This document shows positions 41,750-55,606 of a stretch of DNA of 64,000 bases, one piece after another. Numbering within the stretch: position 1 is the first letter of the stretch; the number at the start of each line of letters is the position of its first letter. Under the pieces are notes generated by a model. The model was not told the DNA's origin, did no database searches, and worked only from the letters and a program-made list of their open reading frames with translations. This DNA comes from Lindgomyces ingoldianus. Lineage: Eukaryota; Ascomycota; Dothideomycetes; Pleosporales; Lindgomycetaceae. Where the stretch lies: NCBI RefSeq assembly GCF_010093535.1, contig NW_022985230.1, forward strand, positions 1 to 64,000, given 5' to 3'. Made by a program: the position numbers and the translations under genes.

Positions 41750-44700
41750 TTAAACACTGCACTTTTTAAAAAGTATAACTACTTAATATAACTTTAATTC
41801 TAACATAGTTTACATAGCCTTATTAGAATTATTAGAAGTTCTAATGTTTAATAAAAAAGTTCTAGCAGAACAAATTAACAGCATCTAAAATAACATTAAG
41901 AAACTCTAATAGATTAGTAATAAAATTAATAAACTAGTTAGTCTTTATAAAGAAGTAAAAAATTTATGCTAAAAAGTAGCTAAATTTAATAACTAACTTA
42001 CACCTATAAACCTCTAGTTAGCTATAAGCTTTATAAACTAAATACACATGTTACAAGTAAAGCTAGTAAAACTTTAAAATATCTTAACTAAGAAAGTAAG
42101 CATTGCAGCTAGAAAGACTTTGCAACTAGCTTTTCTAAAGCCTTTTAGAGAATTACCTAAGAACCTCTATCTCTTTTTTACTAGATGCCACCTCTATATG
42201 CAATATAATAGAGAAGCATTTTAAACTAATGCAGAAATAATATCCTAGATAGGACTACATTTAAAAGAACTTTTTATAATTTAGTTCTAACTACACGCAG
42301 ATAATTAGATAGATTTTAGAGTAAATAGCACTACACTAAGTCCTAAGACTAAGGAAATATTTAGTAGTGTAAAAGCTTTTAAAAAAGCTCTAACAGCTAT
42401 TTATAAAACTATAAATAAATAAAAAATTGCAGCTAATAAGCTAGACACTCTAAAACAAGGAAAAAAACAGCCTAGTACTACGCCGCATAATTTAGAGAGC
42501 AACTAGCTATCTGTAGATAGACAGACTAAAAAGCCCTTTACTAAATATTTTATAATAGTTTAAAAAACATAATAAAAAACTAACTACTGTTAAAGACTTT
42601 ATTATAAAAGTAACACTTTATAATAACAGGTATAAAGAACGTAAAAGAGAGAAATAGCGTAGAGAAGCTTTTTAAAAACCTAAGTTTATTCTTAAGAAAA
42701 AAAAGCCTTTTATTATAATAAAAAACTAATAAACCTTAGTTACGCAAAATATACATAAAGCCCCCCTTTAAAAAAAAAGCTAAGCCTCTAGACATAAGAG
42801 GCTGCCCTTAACTAAAAAGTAATAAAAATAGCTAAAAAATAAGGCCTACCTAAACTATAGAAAAGTAAGACATTTCTGCTCAAATTACCTAGACTTCTAG
42901 AAAGAGGAGAATAAAAATACTACTATAATAATAAAAGCTATTACTGCTAAATACAGCCTTATAAATAAAAAATATTAGAAAGATTAAATAACAGACTTTA
43001 CTAGTAATGTAAAGAAAACTATTCTTTAAGAAACTGCTTTAAAGTGTATTAGAAAGTAGTTATTAAAAATTTTAGTAGCCTTAATTAAGTGTTACAGGAC
43101 CTTATAAGTTTTAAAGAATATAGAGAAAACACTTAAATCTAAGAATATATTATAAATGTTAGAAAAGAAAAGAAACAGTTTCCCCTCTATAACTAGACCT
43201 CTAGCACCTTAGTAAGAGAACTTTCTAAAAGGTTCTAGAAATGCCTATGCTAGAAGTGCAGTTAATAACATAACTACTCTAATAAATGCATAGTTACGCT
43301 TTATTAAATAGGTATTAGCAATAATTATGCTATGTTTAATATAATATAATAAATAGCTAAAGTTAAACATAACATTATAAAAAAAATAGCAGTTTTTTAC
43401 TAGGATCTATAATTAAAAATTAAAAGGACTACGTAGACCTGCTAGGTTTAAAGTTCTAGAACTAGACTTTAGAAAACCTAAAACACTGCTTCTAGGCTTA
43501 GCAATTAGTAGAAAAGCCTTGGTTATACAACAAAATTACAGTTAATATATACTCTGCAGAAACGCCTTCTATAACACTAATAATTGCTAATAAAAGAAGC
43601 ACTCTGTACAAGTAGTACAAACATAAGAATACTCTTAGTAGACTTAAAAAAGTCCTCTTAACACCCTTTATAGACCTAATAACTGTCTATACCCTTAGTA
43701 CTAGTGTACGCAACAGTATTGTACAAGACACTAGAACAATAAACACTAAGTAGGCTAGTAGCCTACATAGAAAAGAAACTACAATAGATGCCTATAGTAA
43801 GGAACAGCCTTAGCCTGTAAAACTATAAACTGCTACACTTATTAAACAGCCTTGCCTTATAAAAAAGAAAAATAGCTAGACTATAATAATAGAAGCAACT
43901 GTACATTCTACTACTTTTAATAAAAAGCTGCATAAAAAGAAGATTACCTAATGTTACACTACTTAGTAGAAGACTATAAATGTAAAGTAGCTAACTACTG
44001 TAATAAAGAACATTACTTGTATAAAAAAAAATAAGTTTAAAGATTTTTAAAATATAGATCTCTACTTTTTAGAGAATAAAAAGGTTTTTTATAACATATT
44101 AGCTCTAGTTACTATAGAGCAAGGGACAGAACACAGTCTAACTATAACCTTTATGTTTAAAGAATAATTAGGACTAGCTTTTATTAATAGTAAATGCACC
44201 TTTACTATAGTAGATAAAGACTAAGTATATAAACAAAGCATTTTATTCTAAATTAAGAAAGACTTATTTAAGGTAACCTTTACTAATGCTTTCTTATTAG
44301 AATATAGTAAAAAATAAATTAACCTAAAAATATATAAAGAAAACTTTATAACCTTAAACACTAAAAACTAGAGATCTATAAGCATACTTTTACTAAAAAA
44401 TAAATATAATGTAATCTTAGGCTATAACTAGCTTAGAAAACATAACTTTATAATTAACTAGGGAATAATAACTATTGAAGGTCCTAAGAACTACACACGC
44501 ATAACCTAGTTAGCATGCTATAATAACTTATACCTAATCTATAAATAGGCAAAGCAGGGTAGCAGTTACTACTCTAAGAAATAAAAATTCTAAAAATTCC
44601 CTTACTAAAAGCTAAAAGCTAAAGTAATAACTAAAAGTAATAAAAAAAGAAGTAAAAAGTCTTTTTTAAAAAAATTAAAGCTCATAAAAATGTAGAATAA

Positions 44701-46441
44701 ATTAGTATCTATAAGATCTAAAAAAACACGCTATTCCTACTAAATATAAGGATTACAGAGACATGTTTAAGACACCTAAGAATCTAAAAGAATTACCCCT
44801 GCACTAACCTTAGAACTACACTATAAACCTAGTAAAGGATTCTAACTTAAAGACCTATCAGCTTTACCCTTTAACAAAAGTACAGAAAAAAGCTTTGCAG
44901 AAATACATTAATTAAATGTTAGTATAAAGCTATATTTAAGAAAGCTATAGCCTAGTTGCCTTAGCAGTAGTCTTTGTAAAAAAGAAAGAAGAGAAGATCT
45001 AAGTCTATTAGGACTATTAAACTCTAAATAATAATATAATTTAAAATTAGTTTCTTTTTTCTAATTATATAAGACATTATAAACTAATTAAAAGGAACCT
45101 TATACTTTATAAAGTTTAATATACAGAATAGATTTAATAAAATATAAATAAAAAAGAAAGATAAATAACTTACAGCCTTTAGAACCTTATAAAAACTATA
45201 TAAGTTACTAGTAATGCTGTTTAGCCTAATAAACACTCTAGTAACATTCTAAAGAATTATTAATATAGCTCTAAACCTATACTTTAACGTCTTTGTGTTA
45301 GTATACTTAGATAATGTTCTTATCTACACAAAACATAGCCTAGAGGACTATGTACAAAAGGTATAAAAAGTCCTAAAAATGCTATAAAAATATAGACTTT
45401 ATCTATAGCTCTTTAAATGCAAATTTTATGTTACTAAGATAAAGTATTTAGGATTTATAATTAACAGCAACAAAATAAAAATTAACCTAGCTAAAATACA
45501 AAAGGACTTAGAATAGCTAGAACCTGCTATAGTTAAGAAAGTTAAAAAACTTCTTAAACTATTTAGATATGTTAGACAAATAATTAAAGATTACTTTAAA
45601 ATTACCCTACTATTAACTAACGCAACTATAAAGGAATAAGTAGTTATAAAATTTATCTAGACCTTATAAATAAATAACGCCTTTAAAGCTTTACAGTAAG
45701 CTATAACTATTAAACTAGTACTATAAATATATAATCTAAGATTAGACATAAAGATTTACATAAATGTGTTACTAAGAGTAAGTAGTGCAGCACTTTATTA
45801 AAAATAAAAAGACAAGAAATAGCACCTAGTAGCATACTACTTAGCTAAGTTTTTAAGAGCTAAAGTAGACTATAGCATACTTAATAAGAAATTAAAGGTA
45901 ATACTAAATATAGTATAAATATAGGCAATAGAACTACACAGAATAGGAAAACGCTTTAATATTATAACAGACTATGTAAATTTAGTTATGTTTCTAACTA
46001 CAAAGAAGCTATTACTAATGCATGTATAATAGGCAATAAAACTTGCCTAGTTTAACTACATTATTAAGTATGTTCTAGAAGCATAAAACTAATAAGCTAA
46101 TACTCTTAGCTAAAAACCTAACTATTTTAATAAAGAAAAAAAAGAAACTAAGAAGTTTACTTTTTTTTAAAAAAAATAGAAAAAAGACTAATATATAATA
46201 GACCTAGGCTTATAAAGGAATTCTATGCACTTATAGTAATTAAACAAGGATAAAAGAACCTAATTAATAAATACTATAAATCTCTAATGTTTAGACACTT
46301 AGGAATTAGCACCTTTTAAAAAAAGCTAAAAGCTGCTATTTTTTAATATATATCTAAAATTAAACAACTATGCATAAAGGTACTTAAAGAATATAACACA
46401 TGTAATAAGAATAACTTCTAAAAGCATAAAACATATAGATA
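41750..46441 (+). pseudogene. Gypsy-D gag-pol relic
   Basis: A Ty3/gypsy polyprotein is still traceable through stop codons. The gag region at 41750-43200 matches copy 2 at 62498. A reverse transcriptase core lies around 44930-45350, with FVKKKEEKI then VYLDNVLIYT at about 45300, where D-D normally stands. RNase H follows around 45860-46080 (DYSILNKKLKVIL, GKRFNIITDYVNLVMFLTTK), then an integrase zinc-finger remnant (EYNTC..N..F.KHKTY) up to 46440. There the pogo-3 insertion ends it. No complete frame remains. Confidence 0.8.
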
Positions 46442-48299
46442 ACATAGAACACAAGCGAGTCAGTAACATAAGCAAGTTAGTAGCCTTACTAACTTTCTTT
46501 ACCTTTAAAACAACGCAACTTAACAACGCATTAAAATACTATAAAAATGTAGGTATCTAAGATAAAGTAGCGTCTACAGTATCCTTTTTACATGTGTAAG
46601 AATTATAACTAGGCTCCCTGCAGCAACTACAGCGCGCAAGAGCCTGTTAACTTTGCCCTAATGCTAATGCATCCTGCTGCCTACTCTGCTCTGCCAGCTG
46701 CTGCGCGTCTCTTTAAGCAACTATATCTGCACCTTCTTTAATTATTATATCTCTATGCCTTTAGATCTGCCTTTTTTTACGCGCCCTTTGCTTTGTTGCA
46801 GCCTTATTAGCTTTTTAAAGGGCAGAGACCTAATCACGCAGCAGCAGAGCTAAATGCATTACTATTTTAGCGCCTTTAGTAAGATAATCTAGTAACTAAA
46901 GCATCTATGTAGGGGATAAGTTTTAATGCTGTTAAATTCTTATATAAAGTAAAGTTAACTGCGCCTTAAGTTTACGTGCGTTACTTAGTGTTTACAACAC
47001 CTAGAGAGCCTCTAGTTAAGGTAGTAGTAGTAGTAAAGGCGTACAAACAACTACATTAAGCTTTAATAGTACTGCTTTTAGCGCAAGCAGGACTAGCCCT
47101 ACACCTTTAAAACTTGCGTGAATATTCTTTAGTGTAAAGGCCTTCTTAAAAGCTGCCCTAAAGGAAGGCAGGAATTTAAGCTTAGTAATATGCTTTATGT
47201 AGCAGTAGACTAAGCTGTTAATCTTATCCCTGTACACACGCTTTAATAGTAAGAAGCAGCTAACATTAAGCAGCTAGAGAAGATGTAATAAATGTAGAGG
47301 CATATAGAGCGTGTAGATATTGTTCTCTCTGCAGAGGTCTTTAAACACAGCTAAGTAATAGCTTGCATAACTATCTAGGACTAGAAGTTAGCGCGCGCCT
47401 ACTATCCTATTCTTAGTATACTTAATAAAGTGCCTTAGCTAGGCAACTCTAAGATTGTTGTTAGTCTATCTATTCTCACTCACACTAATCTTCTAGTTGC
47501 CTAGGATATCCTAATCCTTATACTAGGCAGATAGGTGGTACTAGGCCTTAAAGATAATGTATAGTAGGATAGCCCACCCTGTAGCATTAATTCCTTAAAT
47601 AACTGTAACCTACTTATAATTACTTAGTTGTACTGCCTTAGGCTAACAACATCTCTCTAAGCTAGTAACAACTATTTAAGACGTTATCTAGCCTATTATA
47701 AAGCTAGCTTTGTTAAAGTTAAAGGTATCCTTATCTAAGATCCCATAGGTAGCCTGCGTACGCTGTACAAGCTCAAACCAGGTCTGTATTATCCTAGGAT
47801 CCTTGCATAGAGCTCGCTGCTAGTTGTACAGTTAATTAAAACACGTAGTAAGGCTATCTGTACGCTTAATAAAGTTTAGCAGCTAGTTTTTTCCTACTAG
47901 CTAAGCACCGCGTGCAGTAAGCAGATTGTTAGCTATAACTCGCACAGCGTTTAGGCTAGGCAAGAATTCTTATAAATTAAGGTTAAGTATATGTCTAATA
48001 ATTAACTCCTTCTCTAGCTTAGTAAGCTTCTTTAAGTTAGGCTAGCAATTGCGTTGTGCGGGTTAACCAGCGCGTTAGTTATTTAGGGTTAATTAGGGCA
48101 CGTTAAACGTGGCTGCAGCACAATTTACACTTTTAATTTACGCGCAATTAAGGGCTTAGATAGCAAGGACAATACCTACTTTATTTAAACGTAATTAAGA
48201 AGTAGTTGGTTAAGCTATAGTAGTTGATGGTTAACGCGTTGCGCAAAGTTAGTGAGGCTACTGACTCGCTTATGTTACCGACTCGCTTGTGTTCCATGT
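46442..48299 (-). mobile_element. Pogo/Fot1-like DNA transposon, RIPed (pogo-3)
   Basis: The TIRs of about 55 bp begin ACATRGAACACAAGCGAGTC, with TA on each side (46440-46441 and 48300-48301). The right TIR contains GACTCGCTT twice, 17 bp apart (48263 and 48280). On the minus strand the transposase reads, with stops, KKLTKLEKELIIRHILNL, QRALCKDPRIIQTWFEL, YGILDKDTFNFNKASFIIG and VVTSLERC, which is the Fot1/pogo pattern. Length is 1858 bp. The ORF at 47016-47237 is a fragment of noise. Confidence 0.88.
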
Positions 48300-48503
48300 T
48301 ATCTGTTACAATCCTTGTGTTAGATTAAAGCACTGTTTCTAGGCTTCCTGAGATGAATGATGGGTTTAGATATGATGTATAGGATGATGATTAATTGTGT
48401 TGATTTATCGATCCTTTTTCTGCTCTACTTGTGTTGCTCGGCTTTTTGTTTTGCTGATCTGAGTCCCTCGCGCACTTGCCCTATGCGCGACTAGCTTGCA
48501 ACA

Positions 48504-48553
48504 TGCTGCAGTTTGCTGCAATTTGCTGCAACATGCAGCAATTTGCAGCAACA
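48504..48553 (+). repeat. 10-bp minisatellite, 5 units (copia 3' LTR)
   Basis: Five units of the TGCTGCAANN type, ending in the same TGCAGCAATT and TGCAGCAACA pair as the other LTR-C copies. Confidence 0.9.
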
Positions 48554-50050
48554 TACTGTTTGAGCTTATTGCTTGTACTATGTAGCAGCTTTCGTCAAGC
48601 GTTCCTCCTGTCTTGACAGTAGGTGCGCATATCTGACACACCCCCTCAGCTTAGACATGCTTTAAGCTGGTTCCTAATTACGCAACCTTAGTATGCTTCT
48701 AGGGCTTCCATTCTTGCTTTAATCTCTTCTATATCCGCTTCCTAACTAACTATCCTCTCCCTAACGTTAACTAGCCAAATTTGCTAAAGAAAGCTTGGCC
48801 ATTTGCTAGCTAGAAGCGCTTTAGTAAGTCTGTCTGCAAGCATCTTGCTAGAGGGGACATAGACAACCTTAATTATTTGTTAAGAGACTTCCTGTTAGAG
48901 CTAGTAGTTATAGATGTTAACATGTTAGAGCTTAGTTTAAAGTTAAAATATCTCTTTATTTACTAGTTAGATTGTCTGCTTGTTGTTACACTAGATTATA
49001 ATAGTTAAATTAGGCAGCTTAACCTGCAGTTTATTAAGAAGCATTCTTGTAAACATAGCTTTCTTAGCAACTTAGAACAGTGTAAGTAACTCTGCTTCTG
49101 TTATTAATGTTGTGACTATATTTTATTTATTTACTTACTATGCAATCTATCTACTAAATATTTAAATAATGTAGCTCTAAAAGCTCTTTCTATTTAGTGT
49201 ATTATCTGCAAATAACGCATTACTTGCTACTATAAAGTAGTCTTCTCCTCCTAATTAGAGTGCGTACGTCTGTGTCGCATGTAGGTACAGGATAACTTAA
49301 TTAGCTGCATCCTAATAGTTAGATGCAGGATTTGTAAGAAACTGTGCAAGGCGTGATGTAGCAAAAGCAATGTCTAGTCTTATAGTAACTGCTGCAAAGA
49401 GTAGAGATCTAATCTTCTGCTAATATTAATTTACTTTTAATAGGGTTGCAAAACTAGATTGCAGCATAAGTTTAATCCTACTTATAGGTGTAGCGTGCTG
49501 CAGGTCCTTTCTGTTAGCTAGCCTAGCTATCTTGTTAATATATAAGGCTTATAATAGCTAAATTATTTATTACTATTAATCTCTAATAATCTTAACTCCT
49601 AGAAACTATTATAGGTTCTTACCTTTTATTAGGGTATACTTCTCTTGTAACTAGTCTACTACACGCTGTGCATCTACTTTAGAGCCTTTTTTATACACAA
49701 TAATAAGGTTGTCTACGTAGAAAAAGACAAATATTCTAGCTTTAGTTATGCAGTAGGGTTTATGTAGGACAGCTAAGAACCTAAGGCTTTTAAGAGTTAT
49801 TATAAAATAGTGTTGCTAGAGTAGAGAAGAAATTTATAGGCTATATAGTGCCTTTTAAAGCTTTAGTATTATACCTAGTTTCTAATAGCCTCTTAGCATC
49901 TGCATGTAGATATTGTAGTTAATTGCTGTATGTATAAATGTGTTAGTTATGTTGTATTATTTAAGCTCTAGGTTAAAGCGTGCAGATATTACTATTAGCA
50001 TTTAAAATAAGCGTCTTGCTAGAGTGGCAGCGTAGGTATCTTATGTAGTA

Positions 50051-51916
50051 ACGTACTTCATAGGCGAGTTGCTTACACACCTAAGTCGCTTACTTTTGCT
50101 AAGACCCCACTACACTACTTTTCCTACACTAATGCATTCCTAACAACACTACTTAGACATGTTAAAGAAACATTAAATGCAGCTTACACTCTAGGCTTTT
50201 AAATAAGACGCAACACTTTTTAAGCAACGCGCTGCAGCTATCTATAAGGCCCTTTAAAAAATAATAAGTAACTAACACGCTAGACAACCTTTCTAAGCTA
50301 ATTATATAGCTAACTTATAGAAGCTAGATAATAACAAGAAGTAGGTAATTATTTAGCACATACTTAAGCTAGATGCGTGAGAATTTCCCCCCTAGCTAGC
50401 AGCTATAGCTAATATAGCTAATTCTTTACGCGCTAAGCGTAATATAAGCTATATTAGCATAAACTAGCTTAATATGTTTGTTAAGCGTTACTTAAAGCTT
50501 AAAGTAAAGTTTAAGCATAAGTATAACTATAAAAAAGCTTTTTATAAGAATCCTGCAGTAATTTAAGGCTAGTTTAACCTTATAAAGAATATTAAAGCTA
50601 AGTATAGCATCTAGAATAATAACACATACAACTTTAATAAGACAGAGTTTATAATAGGCTAAATATCTACTAGAGTAGTTGTTATAAGTTTAGAGAGACA
50701 AGGACAGCTAAAAGTAGTCTAGCTAGGTAACTAGAAGTGGACAACAGCTATCTAAAGCATTAATGCTAAAAGGTAGGCTATTTTGCTTTTTATTATTTTT
50801 TAGGGTAGCAACTACTTTTTAAACTAGTATAAAAAAGAAAATCTACTTTAGAATTAAGTTATTATAATCTCTAAGCGCAGCTAGACTACTAATTAGCTTA
50901 GTCTAGACTAGTTAAAGCACTTTAATGCGCATATAAAAAAGCGTACTATTAGCAGCTACTGTCTGCTAGTTATTAACAGCTATAAGAGCTATAACTTACT
51001 TTATTTTTAGTAATACTATAAGAATAATAAGATTATTACTATCTACATACTTTTTTACTTATTACACCTTTTATAGCTACTTAATGTAGGTTGTTTTGCT
51101 CTTTTAAAGAAGGTGTATAGGCGCTAAGCTAAAAACTTTATGCGCAACTAAATTACCTATATTATAAAAATAAAGTTCCTGCTAAGCTTTAAAGCAGCTT
51201 ATAATGCTATAATTACTTTTAGTAATATCTAAAAAGGGTTCTAAGGCGCTAGATTAGTTCCTTTTAACTTATAATAAGTTATAATAGGCCTTAATGTAAA
51301 GTTGCGCACTCTATTACTACTACTACTTATATATAACAAGCCCTAGCAGTTACAAACCCTAAGCAATACTCTAGAACTTAAGTTATAATTAATGCTTATA
51401 AAGATAAAAATTTAGAAGCATATAAATAGTTTACTAACTTTTATAGTTAAGGCGTTTAAAAAAGTTTTAAAAGGGGTAGTAATAATTGCGCATAAGCTAG
51501 TGTTAGTGTAACAAAAAATTACTAAGCTTTAAGCAGCTAATATAGCTACTACGCAACATAAATTGCATAAAAGAAAGTAAATTAAAGCAGAAAAGACCTT
51601 AATAATTTAGAAAGGCCTACGCTTAATAGCTCTAAAGGAGTTTAAAGCGCGCAGTAATAGAAAGAAGGCAAAGAAGCAGGTGCAAGCTAAAGTAGGTAAG
51701 CTATCCTAAAGGCGCTGCAGATAGTGCAATTAGACTAGGCATAACGCGCAAACGTGTAAGCAAGAAGCAGAAGTAGTATCTAAATAATATTCTAGGCTGT
51801 ACTGTACTATATAGTGCCAGAGCGGGTTGTTATGGGCTATAATAGAGTTTGTTGGGGTGGGGTCTTGGCAAAAGTAAGCGACTCGGGTGTGTGAGCAACT
51901 CGCCTATGAAGTACGT
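50051..51916 (+). mobile_element. Pogo/Fot1-like DNA transposon, RIPed (pogo-4)
   Basis: The TIRs of about 60 bp begin ACGTACTTCATAGGCGAGTT and continue to TTTTGCYAAGACCCCA, with TA on each side (50049-50050 and 51917-51918). Two AGTYGCTTAC motifs start 17 bp apart (50067 and 50084). The 1866 bp interior aligns with pogo-1 (for example the blocks at 50390-50470 and 51540-51790) and includes the central part pogo-1 lacks. The transposase is riddled with stops. It sits within copia-C reverse transcriptase sequence. Confidence 0.88.
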
Positions 51917-54696
51917 TAATGTTTCTTTATTAATTGCTATAAACTACTAGTTACGCCTTACATCTTTATAATCTATAGTGCTTGTTAAGCTTATAAGTGT
52001 ACACCTACATGCAATCTAGAATCTGCTGTCTAGAATTTTATTATCTAATAACTGTCTAGGTGCGTTCTTTCTACTGCCTTAAACATCTTATGTAGAAGGT
52101 GCTTCTCTAGTTACTTTTAGCTTAATAGTAGAGGTAGCAGCTAGCTTCTATAAGGTGTTTTTCTTTTAAATAGCATTCTTATTAATGATGCTTTATCTAG
52201 CGTCTTGCTGCTATGCTTTTCTACCCTTTTAGATCTTATACTAGCTATAAAGGCAACAGCCTATAGTACAGTCTTTAAAGACCTTATTTAGCTTAGCTTT
52301 AGTGCAGCTTTAGCTATTAACTGCATAAGCAATGCTGCAGGTAGCAGAGTATTTAGAGGAGATAGATAGTTATCTCTAATCTTTCTTTCTTAATAGTAGC
52401 CTAGTAGGTTTACTTTATTAACATTTAATGTATTATTTATAGTGTTGTCTTTATAAAACAACTCTATCTCTAGCTAATAACTAGGTGTTAGAAGCTTAAT
52501 TATTTTAATATATATAGTACTTTCTTTTACTATGTTATACATAAGGTTATCTACTAGGTCTTTAGGCTTACTGCTAAAAATTAAGTGTTTATTAAAAATA
52601 ACATTATATGTATAAATTACTTTTGCTAGCAGTAGTATCTATACGCAGTAGATGTTTAATAATTAGTACCTAACTAGATATTTAATCTACGCCTTTAAGT
52701 CTAGCCTCTGTAGCTTAGATTTATTTTAATGTGTGTTATTAGTTATTATAAATACTTTACAGCTATAAGCCTTTAAATGTGTAAAGCTTAGCTTTTAAAT
52801 TAACATAATAACTTTATTATTTAAAGCTGCTTATGTAAAGAAGATCTTGTATAGTGTCTTCTAGTTATTAGCATAGTTTAGTGTCTAATTATATAAGTAT
52901 ACGCTAGCTCTAGTAATGTATAGCTATATGTTCTATAGTAAGTTAGCATCTAGTTGTATAGCCTATAACTTCTTCTTATTTACACCCCCTAAGCGTTTAG
53001 CTCTGCTGTTCTAGGCTTGTGTATTTAGTGCTAAAGGCTTAACAGTTATTTTATGCAATACTAGCTAGCGTTCTATCTCTAGTTTTACTATTATAATCTT
53101 GTTGTTAGCTTTAATAACTTTTATAGTAATATTATAATAGTTCTTTAAAAAAGAATAAAGATTATAAAAGCTTTAATAATTAATTTAGTAAGCCTATTAT
53201 CTTTAAAGTAGAGGTCCTACTAAAGGCTAGAATACTTGTTAGTAATTAGCATTTAACTTTGCTCTTTTATAATGCTCTATGCTTTATATGCATAGAAATC
53301 AATTAATAGTCTTTTACTAGGTCTACTGTTGCTAATTTATAGTGTGTAGCTAATTTATTATTATATCTTAGCTCTGCTACATAAGTTACATTAGACTATT
53401 ATAATTTCTTTAATTTGCACCCCCTTAGCTTACTATATAAAGTGTTAAAGTGTAGCTAGTCTAGAGTGTCTAAGACACTTATGCTATTGCTCTATAAATG
53501 CCTTTTATAGACTACATTTAGTTCTTATGTTAATTATGTGTGTATAATATAAGCTCTTTTATAGTAGATAGTACTCTAACACCTATTAGCTATGGATCTT
53601 TATAAGATCTCTAATTATTATCCTGTCTAGAGCCTTTAAAGCAGTTAGCTCTACTTATGTGTCCTACTAGATTCCTCTCTGTTGCAGTAGGCAGAACAAG
53701 ACTAGGTTGCACAGCAGGTCTAGGCACAGTGCAGCGTTATGTAGTACAAGATTATATGCTTAACTATGTATTCTATACTTACTTTTTAAGCTTAGTGTAA
53801 TTAATCTGTAGCCTTAAATCTATATGTGAAAGTTTTTAGACTAGATAAAGTCTTTTAGTGTTAGTAGATAATAGTTATAGATCTAATTAAAATTATTTAT
53901 AATATAGTATGTTAAGCCTAAGTTAAGAATAAATAATTCTTTTAGCAGATATCTGTTCTAGTTTAAATTAACTATAGCTAGTAATGAAGCTGCCTTAACT
54001 CTTAATACTTTCTAGCTTTTAAGTTAGTCTTCTTGTATCTCTAGTGTAAGTGTATATAAACTCTTTAGAATTAGTATCTTTAAATTATGTCTACACTGCC
54101 CTTTAAGTAAGCCTTAAAATTCTAAGTTGTGCTTGCGCTTTAATGCTACAAGCTTTTTAACTCTCTTATTTAGCATCTACTAGTCTAGTGCTCTGTCTAG
54201 ATAGACATAAAAGCAGTTCTTTAGTGCATAAATGTGTCTGCATGCAGAACATTTAGTGCCTCCTGTTTTAGCAGGTTTCTAGCTTAAAAATAACTTTCTA
54301 TTATCTTCTTAATAACATTAATGTTAAGGTCTACTTTATTTTCTTAACATTGCAACTTCTGCACTACAGGCGTCTCTATTTATGCCCTAGGTAGTTTTTT
54401 TACTTTTAGTAAGATATAATAAGTTATTTATTATAAAGGTAGCTTTATGCTTTTTTATACATATTAAATAATTTAACATTATATGTTCTTAAAAGCGCTT
54501 TATTATTTTTTTTTAATTTATGTCTAGTGTAAACTGTCTACTTTTCTAAAAAGTTATAGACTAATAAGGGGCAACTTTATTTATAGTAGTTAGAAAGTCC
54601 TTTGTAATAGCATTAAACTGCGTTGTTTCTAGAACATTTTGTGTCTCTGCTTCTATAGCAGCGTAATTATACTCTGCTAGCTACAGGTTCTATATG

Positions 54697-54900
54697 TGTG
54701 ACAGCGTGTACCGCCTCACATGCTCTGCGGCATCAGCTCCCTCGCTTGCGCAACGAGTAGCACGCTAGTGCTACGAGTAGCGCCTTGGCAGGGGGCACAC
54801 ATGTATATTTAAACTCGCAGAGCAGCTCCTCTGCTCCTTAGTTTAATCTAGTTGAGTTACACCACCTCTTGCTTGTAGCTTGAGCATGCCGACTGTGACA
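54697..54900 (+). repeat. Solo LTR-E, unmutated, with target duplication
   Basis: 204 bp, TGTGACAGCG...CGACTGTGACA, with a perfect ATATG duplication (54692-54696 and 54901-54905). It is GC-rich with no RIP signature although its surroundings are heavily RIPed. It lies within copia-C near gag. No other copy is present in the window. Confidence 0.85.
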
Positions 54901-55261
54901 ATATGCTTATGTTTCTTAGCAGCTTTAAGAATATATTATATTAGTTGCACGCATGTTCTTATTTAAATTAGTTATTAACATCTACTATAGCTTTAAGGTT
55001 TGTAATCTACTGTCTAAGTAGTTAATCTAGGGAACAGCATGTACGCTGCAGATGCAGGCTAACTATTAACTAGATAAAGACAATAATCTGTTAGAGGCTT
55101 AATTGCTCTCTTTTATAATTATGTCTATTACTCTTATACTTGTTAGCCTTAATCTTGTAGTATTTAATAGCGTTTTTAAAGGCTCTAACACTGCTTATTA
55201 ATAGCTTGTTTATGTGCATAGGCGTTTTAACGTTAGAGGCTGGTGAAAACTTAGCTATTAG

Positions 55262-55445
55262 CGGCATCTCTGGAGCTCTTGGTTTGGAGATCATTTGGAT
55301 GGTCAACTTAGGATCCACTTGCGGCCAGATGCCGTGCGCTACACATCTCGATTGCAGCTGCATCATCCAGGCTCTGTAGTCGGTGTGGTCTCGAAGAACG
55401 ACTGTCGCGTCTCAAGGAGGCTGGGTGGCCATTTTGTATCAATAG
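55262..55445 (-). pseudogene. Unmutated copia gag N-terminus
   Basis: A GC-normal 184 bp stretch inside the RIPed copia. On the minus strand a frame from the Met at 55432 has an early TGA but then reads VVLRDHTDYRAWMMQLQ and AHGIWPQVDP, the typical copia Gag N-terminal pattern. It runs directly into RIPed sequence. Confidence 0.65.
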
Positions 55446-55606
55446 AGGCACTAAGACTCTTAATTGTTAGATTAAAGCACCGTTTCTAGGCTTCCTAAGA
55501 TAAATAATGGGTTTAGATATAATGTATAGGATGATGATTAATTGTGTTAATTTATTAATCCTTTTTCTGCTCTACTTGTGTTGCTTGGCTTTTTGTTTTG
55601 CCGATC

